Shown here: positions 25,832 to 40,706 of the stretch, one piece after another
Layout: the number at the start of each line of letters is the position of its first letter
Position numbering within the stretch: the first letter of the stretch is position 1
Program-made: the position numbers and the translations under genes
NCBI RefSeq assembly: GCF_008831285.2
Contig: NC_045139.1
Location: 726,204-790,203, forward strand
Direction of reading: 5' to 3'
DNA length: 64,000 nucleotides
Source: Nymphaea colorata
Taxonomy: Eukaryota > Streptophyta > Magnoliopsida > Nymphaeales > Nymphaeaceae
The notes under the pieces: model-generated
What the model was told of the DNA's origin: nothing
The model's database searches: none
What the model saw: only the letters and a program-made list of their open reading frames with translations

Positions 25832-28292
25832 ATGAAAATTCTTAGGTGGTGGTCAATTGCTTTCCTTATAGGTAAGCTTGCATGTTGTATTACACTTCCT
25901 ATGTGTTATATTTGCAAGAGGTATATTTCTGTATAGTTGTTCCTTAACATTACTTGGTCATCTCAATTTTTTTGTGGAAGTTGATATTCTTGCTGCGTAC
26001 GTGTTAGTTATTTGTTACTTGGCCTGCTTTCATGCTACGTTCTTACACTTAGGCTGCTTTCTTTTTTGCTGCTCACACTTGCTTAGCTGCTCTGGCTGCA
26101 GCTTTTTTAAGGATTTGTGGGGTTGAGTCAGTTGTGGCACCAACTTCCGGTTGTTATGTCATCGACAGCGGCAGCTTCCTTCTTGATTTTGTATCCTTTG
26201 GACATGCTCACAAGGACGAGTATTTGCTTCTTCATCTAAGACTTTAAGCATGTAATTTCTTAACTATTCTTTCAGACAGACTGGATTGGGCACGTGTTTG
26301 AGTATTTAGGGAAGGTAAGTCCAGATGATATTCCATTTTTTATGGTTTTAAAAGTGTTTTTGGTGAATTAGAAGTGTAAAATAATGCATGAATTCAACAA
26401 AGTTTCAATCATGTTTGCACGAAGTATCAGTTCAGTTATGCTTTTTGACAAATGAGATAATCATTTTAGACATGGCACTAGCTTACGTGGTCATAACTGC
26501 TCGCTTTCCATCTTCATGTGATTGGGCTATCAACGGAAACATGTGCATTATACCCATGCTAATGGATAATCATGTGCATATTATTGCAGATGATGCTTCA
26601 TGTCGCTAAAGTTTTTATGGTTTAATGTTTCTCACACATTTTACTTCTAGACTATTATCGACAAATTCCAAAGTGTCAACCATTGCTGCTGATTCTTGCC
26701 AACTTGTACCATTTCAAAACTTGCTGTTGGGTCATCATTTTGGCTAATAAAATGTTTGAGAATGTTTACTTTTTGTTCATTGAAATTTAGATTGAAGGAA
26801 TTAAAAATTTTTCGATGGTCTTTTATTGTCCTCCTTCGAAGTTTTTGAATGAAAGAGACTTGGTCCATGCCCAATATAACAGCGCTAGTTAGAAGGCCAG
26901 ATGCAGTCCTGAAGATTACTGAGAAAAAAAAATCCTAATATTTACTTTGATGCCTGCACCTTCTATTGACAAACTTGCTTTTCCTCAATGAAATTTAGAT
27001 TGAAGGAATTAAATATTTTTCTCTGATCTGTGATTGACCTCCTTTGAAGTTTCATGCTCGATAGATATGGTTATGTGACTATTGCAACATATTCATATAT
27101 TTTACATTTTCCTGATACAGGACACTGATCTAGCTGTACGTTTCTGCAAAGATGTAGAGCAAAGGTCACAGACGGTATTACATACCACACTTTTCTTGAG
27201 TTATTTCATTAATTATTTGCTCCTGAGGTTCTGTTAATTATTATAGGCTGCATCATAGATGGTAGAAGGGAAAATATATTGGTGAAACAATAGACCATCA
27301 TACTCATCATGTTTGCTACGTTTACTCCTTTGGACCCTTTTTGAGATCCATTAGCTTATCTGATTATTATTGAGAGACTAGTCTGATTTCTTTTCATCAT
27401 GGAAATTACCCAAAGGCTAATTTAAATAGTTTATCTTGTCCTTGCAGGGTTATGTAGATTTTGGTCAGTTTGACACTTCCAGTTATTTTGCCTCTAGCTC
27501 CGGCACTGTAGAGAAATTTGTTCAAGTATGTAAGCTTGATTCTCATTAATCAATTCCACTGTCTGTTCATCAACATATAGACATGTCACTGAATTAGATA
27601 CTTTAATTGGTCTTCTCAAGGGTAGTAGTTTATTGCTGGCTGGAAGTTACAATTGGCACTTTTTGTTCCTGCATGTTAGGGAATTTCTGTATTTACTCTG
27701 CAGTAATTATTGAAAAATTGAAATGATTTGTTTGGTCTATCACATAAAAGTTGTTATCTCGACAAGTAGCTTTATTGACAGGAATACCATGGTGGTGATT
27801 TGCTGCATTGTGAAGATAGCTTTGATAAAATGGGTCGTGCTGCTCAGGTTGGAACTTATTCCTGTTTGATTCATATACTGCTTTTTGCTACAGAACGACC
27901 TAAAATGTTATTGTCTCTTAGGGAGTCTCTGATAATCCTGCGAAGGATTTTGGGGTGTGTTGAATGAATGAATTTTAACCCATTGTACATCCTGAAATCA
28001 AACACTGGAAAATTTCCCAGTGCTAGTCCTTTAAAATTTCAAAAAGATGTTGGCTCTGGACAGGTCCTACTTTGTCTCCTCAATTTTATTTCACACTACC
28101 AATGCTCCCTTATCCTGGCACGTTTGTACTTTGTGTATGAGTGATTGTAAATCCTGATTTTTTCCAAACTTTTCAGGTCAACATAAAATGTGGAACTTGC
28201 TCAAATACAGAGACATGTACAGGTGGGGAATTATGAGTACATTTACTCTTTTAAATATTCAGTTTTGCTTGTCTTAGATGCTCTGTTGATCA

Positions 28293-28354
<62 letters not shown>

Positions 28355-31300
28355 TTATATTTTCTTTTCTCGTGTTATTTTCAGATAAGTATGGTTGCAT
28401 ATGTAATGTGTCTTATGACAGTACAATGTGCAGGTATGGTCACTTCAACTTATTATGTTCTGTCTCGGTTTCCTTTCCTTTTTTTGCTCTCTTTTTTCCT
28501 GGCAATTATTTGTTGACCAGTCTATTTGTTAGAAGAGCAGGATCTGCTCTTGGTCATATCTTCTTAAAGAAATAAAAATATCGATACCAAACACTACCAT
28601 GCCCTTGTTTGGTCCATGTCTATTATCCCATTGTTGCCTGATTGAGGAAACTCAGCGTTTTGTTTGATGTGGCTGTAGTGCCAGATATCGTTGACAGGAA
28701 TTTCATAGAAGGCAGCCATATTGGAGTCTTTCTGAAAACAAGACTGTCTTGAAGAAATCTTTGGGAACTCTTGGCATGTCATGAGATACTGTAAAAGAAA
28801 TGTAGAAAGAAAATACTGCAAAATAGAGAATGTCTCTCTTAAGAAAAGATGAAGAGACAAAAAACAACAATTAGGGGGTTTGGTCCATCCTTTGCTTATA
28901 ATGATTGTCCTAATGCCAGTTACTTTTCTCCAACATTGTTTGCAAGTTATTCTGCCTTGTTCTATGGAAATCTCTTTTCTGTCTTTCATGCCAGACATGG
29001 TAAATATTCTAGATATTTGGACCTAATTTTCCTTTTTGTTAGGGTTTTTGTTGATCTTGCCATCTCATGTACTCAGAATGGTTCTCGAGTATTTGAAGGT
29101 TTCACTGTGGGGTTTCATCCTAGATCGTATGAAGTTGTAAGCCATGCAGATCCTTTTCTTCCTTTATAAGCTCATTGTTCATTTGGCTTCCAGAATGGTT
29201 TGATGATACTCTGGTCAATGCAGATATACAATGGTATGACTCAGCTTGGATTTGACAGAGCTCACCGAGAATTCAGGTTTGGCACATGGCACGAGCATCT
29301 TATTGTCCATTTTACTTGTGGTTAGAGCAAATGCCGATAAGTGTTTCTTGCTACATTGCTGAAAAGAAATGTTTGAGTTCCAAACTGGGATTTTGTTGCA
29401 TTCCTCATTAAAGGAAGCAAGGACCTTAATATATATTCACCTTTGGAATGTGGAAAGAACTGTCATCTTTGAAGGGAGACAAGTTGGCAGGACGAGTATT
29501 CTTTAGCTTTTATGACATATTATGTTGTTTGGACCTCACAAATTTACCCTTCTCCCTTCGAGCTAATGGAATAATGTCTTGAGATCACTTTATCCTAGTT
29601 GTTTATTGTTAGTTTTACTTTTTCCAGTAAGGTAGTCAGGTCCAAATATTTCTCTATACCTACCTGCATTATTTTTAAGTTTTTTTTCTTAGAATCTGTT
29701 CATCCATATAAGCGTACATAATATCTGCTATTGTCAATCAGGTTATTGTTTTTTCATTCTGCCTAATTGCTGTATCTTAATGTTGGAAATGAACTCATAT
29801 GGCCTCGAATGAAAATTTATTCTTCATTGGTTTCTTATACTTACAAATATTTTCTATTTTGCAGCTTTGCAACAGAACATGCTCATGTTCCACTTTATCT
29901 TACTGCTGTCTCTTCTCTTTCTGGGTTGGTGGGAAAACCACATTTTAAGGTGCTAGTAGACATCATATGCAACAACTACCATTTCATTTAGTCTTGCTTA
30001 TTTTTATGTTCTCACATCAATTGGAATTGCTAGTGATAATGGCGAGTCTTGTTTTTTCATCACAGGTATACCCAGAAAATGGTCTAGAGGTTGAGTTGGC
30101 TGGATCAGGTGCAGTTGGGCACCCACCTACAACCTTATCACCTACCATATTGGATGTTAGCTGGAGATGTGAGTTTTATTTTACATGCGAGCTTCCTTCT
30201 ATTATATAGTAGGCATTGAATTAAGCTTCTTTTTCCAGGTGAAAAGGCACTGGATGCTCCATATGAAGTCTTCATTTCTATTCCAATCAAGGGCTATGAA
30301 CCTGTTGAGTTTTCTCTTACAAAGTCATGCGGTTTGTTTTCTCATGCTTATCACTATTCCTTAATTCTGAACATGTGTGGCTTGCGGGTTAATTATTTAT
30401 TAGGGGGTATATGAATTCCCTCTCCATGTAGCTATGAATTTGTTCTGGCTTGGGGCTCATAATGAAATCTTCTGGGCTGGAGATCAAAGGATTTCTGCTC
30501 GGGTCAGAGGTCCATGTCTTCCTGATCTTCATTTCTTAGACTCACATCTGAGATCCAGGCCCATGCTAAGATTTATCTAGTCATATATCCAAAAACCACA
30601 TCTTCATCAGGAGCCGGGAGACATATTAGTAAATTCTTGAAATTCATAGTCCATCTGGTTCCTATGGTGTTTAGGAACTCATTAAATTGCAAGGTTCAAT
30701 TTGAACATATTTTTTTTTGCATCTGATCAGTATCATAGAAATCAATAACAAAATTGATTTATGGGATGATGCAATTTCTTGTTTGAAATAGAATTCAGAA
30801 CAATTTATCTTCTTCCTTTTGTAGGATATTTAAGCCATGACTACCTTATTTCCCTTGAAGCTGGTCTTCTCATTCTGCTAAATAGGGCATTTACTTTTAT
30901 GAAGCTTAATTAGTCAAACATTTCAGAACTATTTTTTTAGTTATTGGTGCTTGATGCTGTTGCCTTTTGCTTGCAGAGTATAAACAGGAGCTTGAGAGTG
31001 ATAGCACAAGAGGATGGGCTACATTTGGCATCATATCTTGTGTGTAGGTTTATTTTACATTTTATTAATGTATACTATACGATCACTTGCTTCAAAGGCA
31101 AAATGTTTATTCACACATGTGCTGCATACTGTCTTTGTTTGCAACATTTGGCTTTGATGTATCTCAATCGCAAGGTGATAGCTTAAGAGGTTTTTGTTAC
31201 TGTTGTAAATTTGTAATTGTTTATTAAGTGGCTGTCAATTTAACAACGTGTGGTCTCTCCTTGTAACGTTTTTAACATATTTACTAATGAAAATCTGTTT

Positions 31301-31855
31301 GCTGAACAGGTTAGTTGTGGCATCAATGGCATTCTGTTGTGGTGGTTTTATTTATAAGACTAGAGTAGAACATCAGGTGATATTGCTTTTGAACATCTTG
31401 CAGGAGGCTTAGTAAAGAATTTTCTGCTGATTTTGATCTCAGTTATTAAATGCAAATGTTTTTCTTTTAAATTTAGTCTTACATCAAGCTGCTTTCTTTA
31501 TGCAGTATGGACTGTATGCCCTGCCCGGGATGACCCTTCTATCTGCTTGTTTAGAAGCCGTAAGTTGTTGCGGTTATGGTTTTCAGGATTAAAATACTGA
31601 TTTTAACAAAGTTGTTTTGTTATACAAGTCATTTCAAGGATGTTGCTTATTAAGATCTTTTAAGTGCATGGCAGATAATTATTCTTCGAGTGAGGCATTA
31701 AAATTTGATGTAAACAGGTGAGCGGGCCAGATACTGGTTACACTCGTTCAGACAATCTTGGCAACACATTCATCAATCAAACAGTATGGGATCGCATCCC
31801 TGTTCCTGTGGATGGAGCACAAAGGTCAGGAGACCGACGCTATGGGTCCATATGA
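25832..31855 (+). CDS. Single-pass membrane protein with Cys-rich EGF-like segment, unknown function
   Basis: Seventeen exons joined in phase: 25832-25871, 26087-26190, 26276-26314, 27121-27174, 27448-27525, 27782-27847, 28177-28222, 28385-28433, 29043-29136, 29224-29276, 29865-29949, 30066-30168, 30239-30331, 30977-31043, 31310-31376, 31506-31559 and 31718-31855. They give 409 residues, or 404 if exon 2 starts at 26102. The N-terminus is a signal peptide (MKILRWWSIAFLI). Residues 130-158 have six spaced cysteines (CGTCSNTETC, GCICNVSYDSTMC), EGF-like, with an N-glycosylation site in CNVS. One membrane span lies at about 315-339 (after RGWATFG), followed by a ~70-residue cytoplasmic tail. Expected topology is type I in the secretory or endomembrane system. 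I do not recognise a named family; many tiny, phase-consistent exons argue for a real, old gene. Confidence 0.85.
26769..27052. repeat. Spaced duplication in intron 3 of gene D
   Basis: TTGAAATTTAGATTGAAGGA plus ATTAAA and a following TGACCTCCTTTGAAGTTT-type tail occur at about 26769-26847 and again, diverged, at about 26980-27052. The copies are direct, about 215 bp apart, and wholly intronic. Confidence 0.7.
28297..28342. repeat. (AT)n microsatellite in intron 7 of gene D
   Basis: About 23 AT units ending about 40 bases before the exon 8 acceptor, followed by a TTTATA tract that serves as the pyrimidine-poor pre-acceptor region. Confidence 0.9.
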
Positions 31856-32357
31856 GGATCTTCTCCAGTTTTTCTTTTTGGGGTTAGCTTGCAGTATTGT
31901 GTTATCCGTTTATTTATTTAGTAGCATTTTATCCTTAGTGTTAAACAGCTGGTCATGTTATGTTAATTAGCAAGTGAAAAATTTGCTAGTTCATATTCGG
32001 GCATTGGCTTTGCTGTAAAAATTGAGTGGTAAAAGTCCCTTTGATCAAGCAATCATATGCACTGAACGATCTTCATCAGCAACTTGCAATTATTCAGTTG
32101 AATAAGGACTTTCATTACTTGGGTAACTCGGGAACAGGCTTGTATTGCTAACCAGCTGTGCAATTGTTCAGTCACATCTTAACACGTTGGCTCTTGAAGG
32201 CTGGGAAAGTTTAGTCAATTCACTTAAGGGAAGTCAATCAAAACATAAGAAATGATATTCAGAAGTCAATCTGAATCCAACACAAACAGCCATTATGGCT
32301 CGACAAACCACAAGATTCAAGCACAAGCATGAGCATCCTAAGGTACACTGGAACTCT
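31856..32357. other. Convergent 3' intergenic region of genes D and E
   Basis: 502 bp between the stop codons of two convergent genes. It must hold both 3' UTRs, so overlapping transcripts are possible. No ORF or repeat of note. Confidence 0.6.
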
Positions 32358-34169
<1,812 letters not shown>

Positions 34170-34209
34170 TGTTTTCTCACTTGCAGACATCCATTGTCTG
34201 CTCTAGGCC

Positions 34210-34216
34210 TTATATA
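34210..34216 (-). promoter_or_regulatory. TATA box of peroxidase E
   Basis: TATATAA on the minus strand. A start site about 30 bases downstream falls near 34185, past the ATG at 34190 but before the ATG at 34169, which decides the translation start. Confidence 0.6.
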
Positions 34217-35475
34217 GAGTTGAGATAAAGCTTGATATCTGAAAGCTTTCATAGTTGGTGGTGACCAATTCCAATACATGAAACCACTTAGTGAAGTGGG
34301 TTTTCACAGTCTTCTCTCAAGTTTCTGCAGATCTTTTTCCTTTGCCTTCTTGAGCACATGGGACTTGTGTCATGAAAGAAGATGACATAAAGAAAAGTAC
34401 TGAGAAATCAGTTGGTTATTATATTACCTGCTCCATGAACACATGCAGGTAATGCCTTCTCCACTTTCTCCTGCACCTACCAAACTAAATGTCAACACCT
34501 GCTTCTTTTTGCATTTTGGGAGCACTGTTTCTCAATTATGGGTTGCCAGTCTTGTAAATAAATGGATACAACTGGCTTTCTTTCTTATCTTATGAAATAC
34601 AAGTGGCTTCTAAAACAGATGTTCCATAGCAGAAATGTGCAAAATGGAAAAGGGTTGATTTTTTTCCCCTTTTTTTTCGCTTTTTGGACGATAAAGTTGG
34701 GGTTTCCTGCTCGGGGCATTATTTGCTACTGAATTCCACTGATCATGATAGTTGTCGCTGATTCAGCCAATTGACTTTCCATTCTTTTCATTGGTGAAGT
34801 TGAGTCCACTAAAGGAGAAGCGGACACACCTCCACACACATATGCATGCATTTGAGCAAGAATCTATCTCTCTCTCTCTCTCTCTCTGAGGACCGTGTCA
34901 AAGATGGAGAGTAGATATCGCAGATCTTCTAAAAAAAGTGAGTACAACAGATCATGTGATCTTCTCTTGCCGGGGCATTATAGAGAAAAGAGAGAGAGCA
35001 CGATGGCAGCTTGAAAGAAAAGGCACAGTCCACACAGCTGGATAGAGGTATAAGCGGATCGGGTTACTCAAATGGGAACCAATGATCCAAACCCAGATTT
35101 GTTGGAAGATAGATGGACCCTTGGTTGCGGATCCATTTGAAACTGGTTTGGACTTGAGTAGGGAAAACATGAATAAAACCAGAACTCAAAGCACTTTTCC
35201 TGCCCTGGGTCATACATGTGCTGATGGAATTTGGAGCGATCCGAAACCGAGTCTGGACCCGAGCCAGATATACTCACATGTCCTTTTTTTCCCTATGCTT
35301 GGTTGGGGGCTTCATTGATCATGTGACAGAGTGCTTGAGATCTCTTAGATCACCATGATCTGATGTTCTACTTCAATTCACTTCGACCATGAAGATTGAG
35401 TTACATTCCCCCCTCAAAGACTGCATGGGATTAGGTTATCATGCAAACAAAACACTCACCAGGTTGTGTTTTCGT

Positions 35476-35893
35476 TAGGGTGTCAATAGTTTTAATGATT
35501 CGGACCCGTATTGGATCCAATTAGATCTTGGTCTGGTAAGAAAAGAGTTTGGTTTCTGCATGGTTTAGGAAATTCCATATCAGGCTTCGATCCCGAGTTA
35601 AGTCCTATTCCGTATATGTTGGATTTGATCTGTATCTTGAACATTATGTCGATTGTGGATAGATCTGGGCTAGGCTCGATGTCCGAAACTCAAGCCCCGG
35701 TTCTAGCCTGGCTCAGCCCGGTTACAATAAAAAATTTATTTTTTAAAATATAAAATTATTTTTAAATATAAAATATATTTTTAATATTACTTTAATAATA
35801 AAATGTTATTTAAAAGTTATCGGGCTGGATCAGGCCCGCCGGGTTTTTGGGTCCAGACCCGGGCCCATACCGAGTACCTGTCGTGCCCAAGTC
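35476..35893. mobile_element. hAT-like non-autonomous element with G/C-rich ends
   Basis: Begins TTAGGGTGTCAATAG, carries TCGGACCCG and CTGGCTCAGCCCGG words, a pure A/T core (about 35730-35815), then GGCCCGCCGGG and a right end ending GTCGTGCCCAAGTCTAA. Boundaries are approximate; no coding capacity. Confidence 0.5.
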
Positions 35894-36047
35894 TAATTGT
35901 GGAAGCATGCATGAGTAAGATTCAAAATCTGGGTTTAGCATGTCTACCTCCTAACTAGATCTAGGTTTTGGATGGATGCATATAAGGATTGGATACCTCA
36001 AGTTCTAAGTTTTTTTTTTTTTTTTTGGTGAGTAGGAGGGAATCACA

Positions 36048-36270
36048 CAGTAGCGGAGCTACTATGGGACTGGTGTGGGCAACTGCCCACCCCAACTTAT
36101 GTAATTCTTTATAAAATTTTTATTTAACATGTGTTGGACTCAGACCTAGCCATATGAGGTGCCTACACCAGACCCATGTCAATGCCTTATAGCTCTACGT
36201 GCACCCAATCAATTGTAATAATAAGATAGATCAATGCCCCTCAGCTAAAATTTTCTGGCTTCGTCACTAG
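36048..36270. mobile_element. Small TIR element, GGAGCCA family copy 2
   Basis: Left end CAGTAGCGGAGCTAC, inner GTGTGGGCAACTGCCCACC, right end TTTTCTGGCTTCGTCACTAG, which is the inverted form of the left end. MITE-like. Confidence 0.55.
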
Positions 36271-38608
36271 ACTCACACTACCCGAGTGAGAGGTTGAAGT
36301 TCATCCTCCTTTCCTATGATCTTGAGGTTCAGAGTTCCATTGGGACTGGGTGGTCTTATGACACACTATTCAACTTAAATGTTGTGCATGTTATTGTTTG
36401 CAGTTAAGAGAAATAAAACTCATAGGAATCAAATTGAGGACATGTTGTCGGTCCACTACTTAGATAGATCACCTCGGACCAAAGTTTCTCTTTTCCGTTT
36501 TCTCTTTCTTAAATTGACGTGGGATTGCACATAGATCCTGGACCCCCTCCATATTCTTGTAAGCATAATCCAGTAAGAGTGCCAAAGATCGACTTGCACA
36601 TCTAAAAATAAGTTGACAAGCGAATTGGGCTCACAGTCGGATAACATCAACTGCAAAATCGAATAGTATGAGGTACCATTTTTTGGAAAAATTTTGAGAA
36701 TATTGATTGCTTTGAGAAAACTTTTACACCCTTCTTAAAATTCGTTCAGAAAATGAGCAGCATTCTTCATTACAATTTCTGAAAAGTGTAAGGGTACCAC
36801 TGATGGTGCCCGGCCTTGTGGGCAACTGCCCACACGAGTCCAAACAATTTGCTTATTAAAAATTCGTGTGAGCCGCTTTTTACTTATGTGAAAGCCCCAT
36901 GATTTTTTGAAAGTCATGATCAGACTTCGGACATCAAATCTTTATACTGTAAAAAAAGGATCACCGACATACAAGTTGAAGTATGATATCATAAAGAAAT
37001 GAAAAATTAGATGAAGGCTTCAGCCTTGCTAAGTGGTGTTTACTGTTTAGTGATAAACTCGGATCTACTTTATCCCTATGTTACTATGGGGGCCCTTGTC
37101 GATGGCAGGGGACAAAAATTAAAGTCACTTAATGGGATCGGAACGCTTATGGCCTAACATTTATGTCGTCATTTTGTTACCCGGCCATGGATGTGACAGG
37201 TTCGCCATAGCTTTTACCAACAGATGGATAGTTTTAATGCAGAAAGTGGAATAACATTTCAGGCATTTTACATGTAATCAGGATTTCAGCATGTGTAGGG
37301 ATGAAAATTGTTCAGATTAGGATATCCAGTTGAATCTGAAACATAATTCATTTTGCCAAGATCTAATTGTGCTTTAAACACGAATTAAATTGGAATTGCT
37401 ATATTTTCTTCGGTATCTGGAAGTGATATAAGACGTCCAGTTCAAGTTCTCTATGTGAATTTGAATAGATGGGGCGTTCCTAATGGTTGACTGATCAACC
37501 TAGAGAACACATATCATGCACTCTAATCTCTTGGGGTCCGCCAAGAATCTGAATATGGATCTGAATAAGTAGAACTTGGCAATGGTTGAATTCAAATCGA
37601 ACTTCTCCCATTTAGATTCTTATGGGGTTGCAGCGACACCAACATAGTGTTTCATGAATCTATCTCAAAAATTGAGGAACATTTATAAAAAATATTGTGT
37701 TCTAATATTTTAAGAAACTACTCTAATTTTTGTGACAAATTCATGAAACAATTAACCAAACGCCTCGTATAGAAGTCGGTTAAAGTCTCATAGTAGCAAA
37801 TTCTCATGTTTGGACTATTTTTTGTATTTAATTGTAATTTTTGTTTCAATCAAGTAAATCAGGGTTAGAGAGATATGCTTGCTAGTTTATGGATGAGCTG
37901 CTGAACCATGACCTCCTTCACCTTGAGGCTATGCTGCACAGGGCAAGATTTGGAGACCGCATGCTCATATTTTATATGTTTAGGTATAAACAATTAACAA
38001 ATGTATTTGTTGCTTAAAATCTTTGTGAGTTATTTCGTGATCTATATTTTATGACTCCACCTTATCTTCTTTTGCGGTGGACGGCCCATGAGGGCATCCG
38101 TTTCTTTTGTTATTCTTATTATTTTTCCTCACTGTTCTCTGTACCCGACTCACTCTCACTTTCCTGTCTGGCTCTATCCTTGCTTCGGTTTATTTTTGGC
38201 TTTGGTGAATGCCCCATAGTAGGTGGCCGGCGATGGGGAGATTGCCACCCGCTTCCGAGGAAGGGAGAGGCATGAGATGCCTCCGCCGTCGAGGAGCAGG
38301 AGATGACGAGAGGAGGGAGGCATCGGGGCGGCCGCCACTTGTTATGCCTCTCCTTGCTGGCGCCTTCCCTTACCTTCTTTCGGCAGACCCAGACAAGCAA
38401 AGGGCAGTGCGCCTTCCCCTCTTTCCCGCAGCAACAAATGGCCCACAGAGCAGCACCATCCTTCCCTGTCGTCATAGACGACGGCACGGTTGCGTGGTTG
38501 ACAAAAAAAGCAAACCAACAAAAAGTGAGGCACCAAAGGGCCATTATTATGGTCATCTGATAATGGAAGGTCTTCATGCATTGTCCAATGGACAGTTTTA
38601 TGTAAAGT

Positions 38609-38612
<4 letters not shown>

Positions 38613-38665
<53 letters not shown>
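38613..38665. repeat. (AT)n microsatellite
   Basis: About 26 uninterrupted AT units. Confidence 0.95.
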
Positions 38666-38668
<3 letters not shown>

Positions 38669-39358
38669 GAGAGGTGTTGCCTATATAATATCCACAAAAA
38701 TAATATGAAAAATGATAGTTTGCTAGACCATTTGTCACCCACATGCCATACAAAAACGTTTATAAAAAGACACATACGTAGAAGGTCAATAGTCTATGGA
38801 TCATAGGTTAATAGGCTCATCTATCACATACATGAACCCACAATAACGACTCAAAATTGCAAATATAATTAGTAAGACATTAAGAAAAATAAAGTGAAAA
38901 AGGACATCCAAGCACATGAGATTGGCTAAGGGAACGGAACATGAAGAAGAAGTAGTCGTATAAGCTTGTCAACTATTGCAAACTCACACCGTATAGTATA
39001 GTCAGATGCTTGAAGTATTTGGATGGTAGGAATAAGTTCAAGAGGCCCAAATCTTCATATCCAATTATGAGGCAATTTATGTAAAAATGATGCACGAGCT
39101 TGTTCTTGCAGTTACAGGATTCCAAATTCTATGTTGCCAACTATAAGACTGCACCTTATGTACTACGTTGAGCGTGGTTCGTGTAATTTGGATCTCGACT
39201 ACATGAAGCTCCATTCAGCTCGCTATTAGAATGAGTAAAGCATGAAAGCCCTCCAAACATATATATATATATATATATAAGGTTTCAAGTGCAAGCATCC
39301 AAGAAGTAAATTGTGCTGATGAGTCAGGAGCAACATATTACACTCTCACATTTTTATT

Positions 39359-39864
39359 AAGGGTGGGCGTCGGGCCGGGCCGCCGGTGGGCTGGCCCGGG
39401 CCTGGGCCAGGATTTTTCGGGCCCGGGTCGGCCAGTTTAAGTTTAAAAAATATATATATATTTTAATTTTTTTTGTTTTAATAACATATATTTATTATTA
39501 ATAAAATATAATTGCATGTTACATTTTTTGTAAGTCTTGGGCATCAGGCCCGGGTCGGCCCGACGTCTAAAACTCAGACCCGGGCCCGACTAGAAAAACC
39601 CGAGCCCAACCCGGCCCGGGCCCGCTCGATTACATTAAAAAAATATTTTAATATAAAATAATACATAAAAAATAATTAATTATTATATATATATATTAAT
39701 AAAAAATTAAAAAAATCATTATCGGACCCAATCCAGGTTTATCGGACCTACCTGGGCCGATAACAAGTCGGGGCCAGCTTGGGTCTCGTTTTTTCGTGTC
39801 CATGCCCGAGTCGGGCTGAGTACCGGGTACCCGGCGGCGGCCCAGCCCAGTGGCCATGCTTAAT
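39359..39864. mobile_element. hAT-like non-autonomous element with G/C-rich ends
   Basis: The best-preserved copy, about 505 bp. The left end TTAAGGGTGGGCGTCGGGCC and the reverse complement of the right end, TTAAGCATGGCCACTGGGCT, are imperfect inverted repeats that continue into GGGCCGCCGG. Two A/T cores (about 39440-39525, 39630-39715) flank a central GGCCCGGG-rich block. Non-coding. Confidence 0.65.
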
Positions 39865-40325
39865 TTTTTGTGGTATTGGCTAACAACTGCACACAGAGTC
39901 AAAGGAACAAAGCAGGTAGAACCGTGGCAGTCAGCACGGCCAGTTTGATAGGCAACAAACCTGATCCTCTGACCCACCTGCTTGTCCTCTACCCATTTTT
40001 GTCTAACATGTGGACCATGCTTCAAATTTTTTCAAACATATCGCCCTCCCAAGAGAGGCATGACCAGCTTGCATGGCTCGCCATCACATTAACTCTGCTC
40101 ACTCGTCGACTCTTGAAGTAGGTAAACCTCTCTTTTATTGTTTTATTATGTCTCAATCATTCTTCTCTTCTGCTTCACATAAATGTCTTTGTTTAAATGG
40201 TTGAATGGTTGAGTGGTTCTAGATAACTACATTTATTGTTCATTTACTCGTGTCTATATGAACAAATTGAATGATGACTAGCTAATCAAAGTTACCTAGT
40301 CATCTAATTAATGTCGTTCCTTATT

Positions 40326-40504
40326 CAGTAGCGGAGCTACTTGTTAGTTACAGTGGGCCACTGCCCACGCCAACCATTCAAAAATTTCATTATAATATCC
40401 CAACATCACATTGCTATGACCCTTAAATTATATACAGTGTCCATCCCAAATTGTGTTGCCAAGGCAAGTGACCCATGATTAAAAAATCCTGACTCCACCA
40501 CTGC
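40326..40504. mobile_element. Small TIR element, GGAGCCA family copy 3
   Basis: Left end CAGTAGCGGAGCTACTTG, inner GTGGGCCACTGCCCAC, right end ATCCTGACTCCACCACTG, about 180 bp. A lone right end of the same family (TTCCTGGCTCCGCCACCGCT) is at about 45152-45171. Confidence 0.6.
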
Positions 40505-40636
40505 CCTTATGGCTGTTAAGAGACAAAGAAAAATGTGATGGATATTTTCGCTAGTTAATATTAGCTTACATTTGTCTCTTTTTATTTTTCGCTCAGCCAT
40601 CCATTTGCTTTACCGGATGACTCTAAATAACCAAAA

Positions 40637-40638
<2 letters not shown>

Positions 40639-40704
<66 letters not shown>
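40639..40704. repeat. (AT)n microsatellite
   Basis: About 33 uninterrupted AT units. Confidence 0.95.

Positions 40705-40706
<2 letters not shown>

Noticed and set aside
28594-28998. 134-codon minus-strand ORF in intron 8 of gene D
   Set aside because: No domain, biased composition, no promoter or splice context; the intron is in-phase on the other strand.
38119-38775. 218-codon minus-strand ORF and overlapping plus-strand ORFs in a GC-rich pocket
   Set aside because: Includes an (AT)n-encoded stretch; all frames are open because of base composition, and no family is recognisable.
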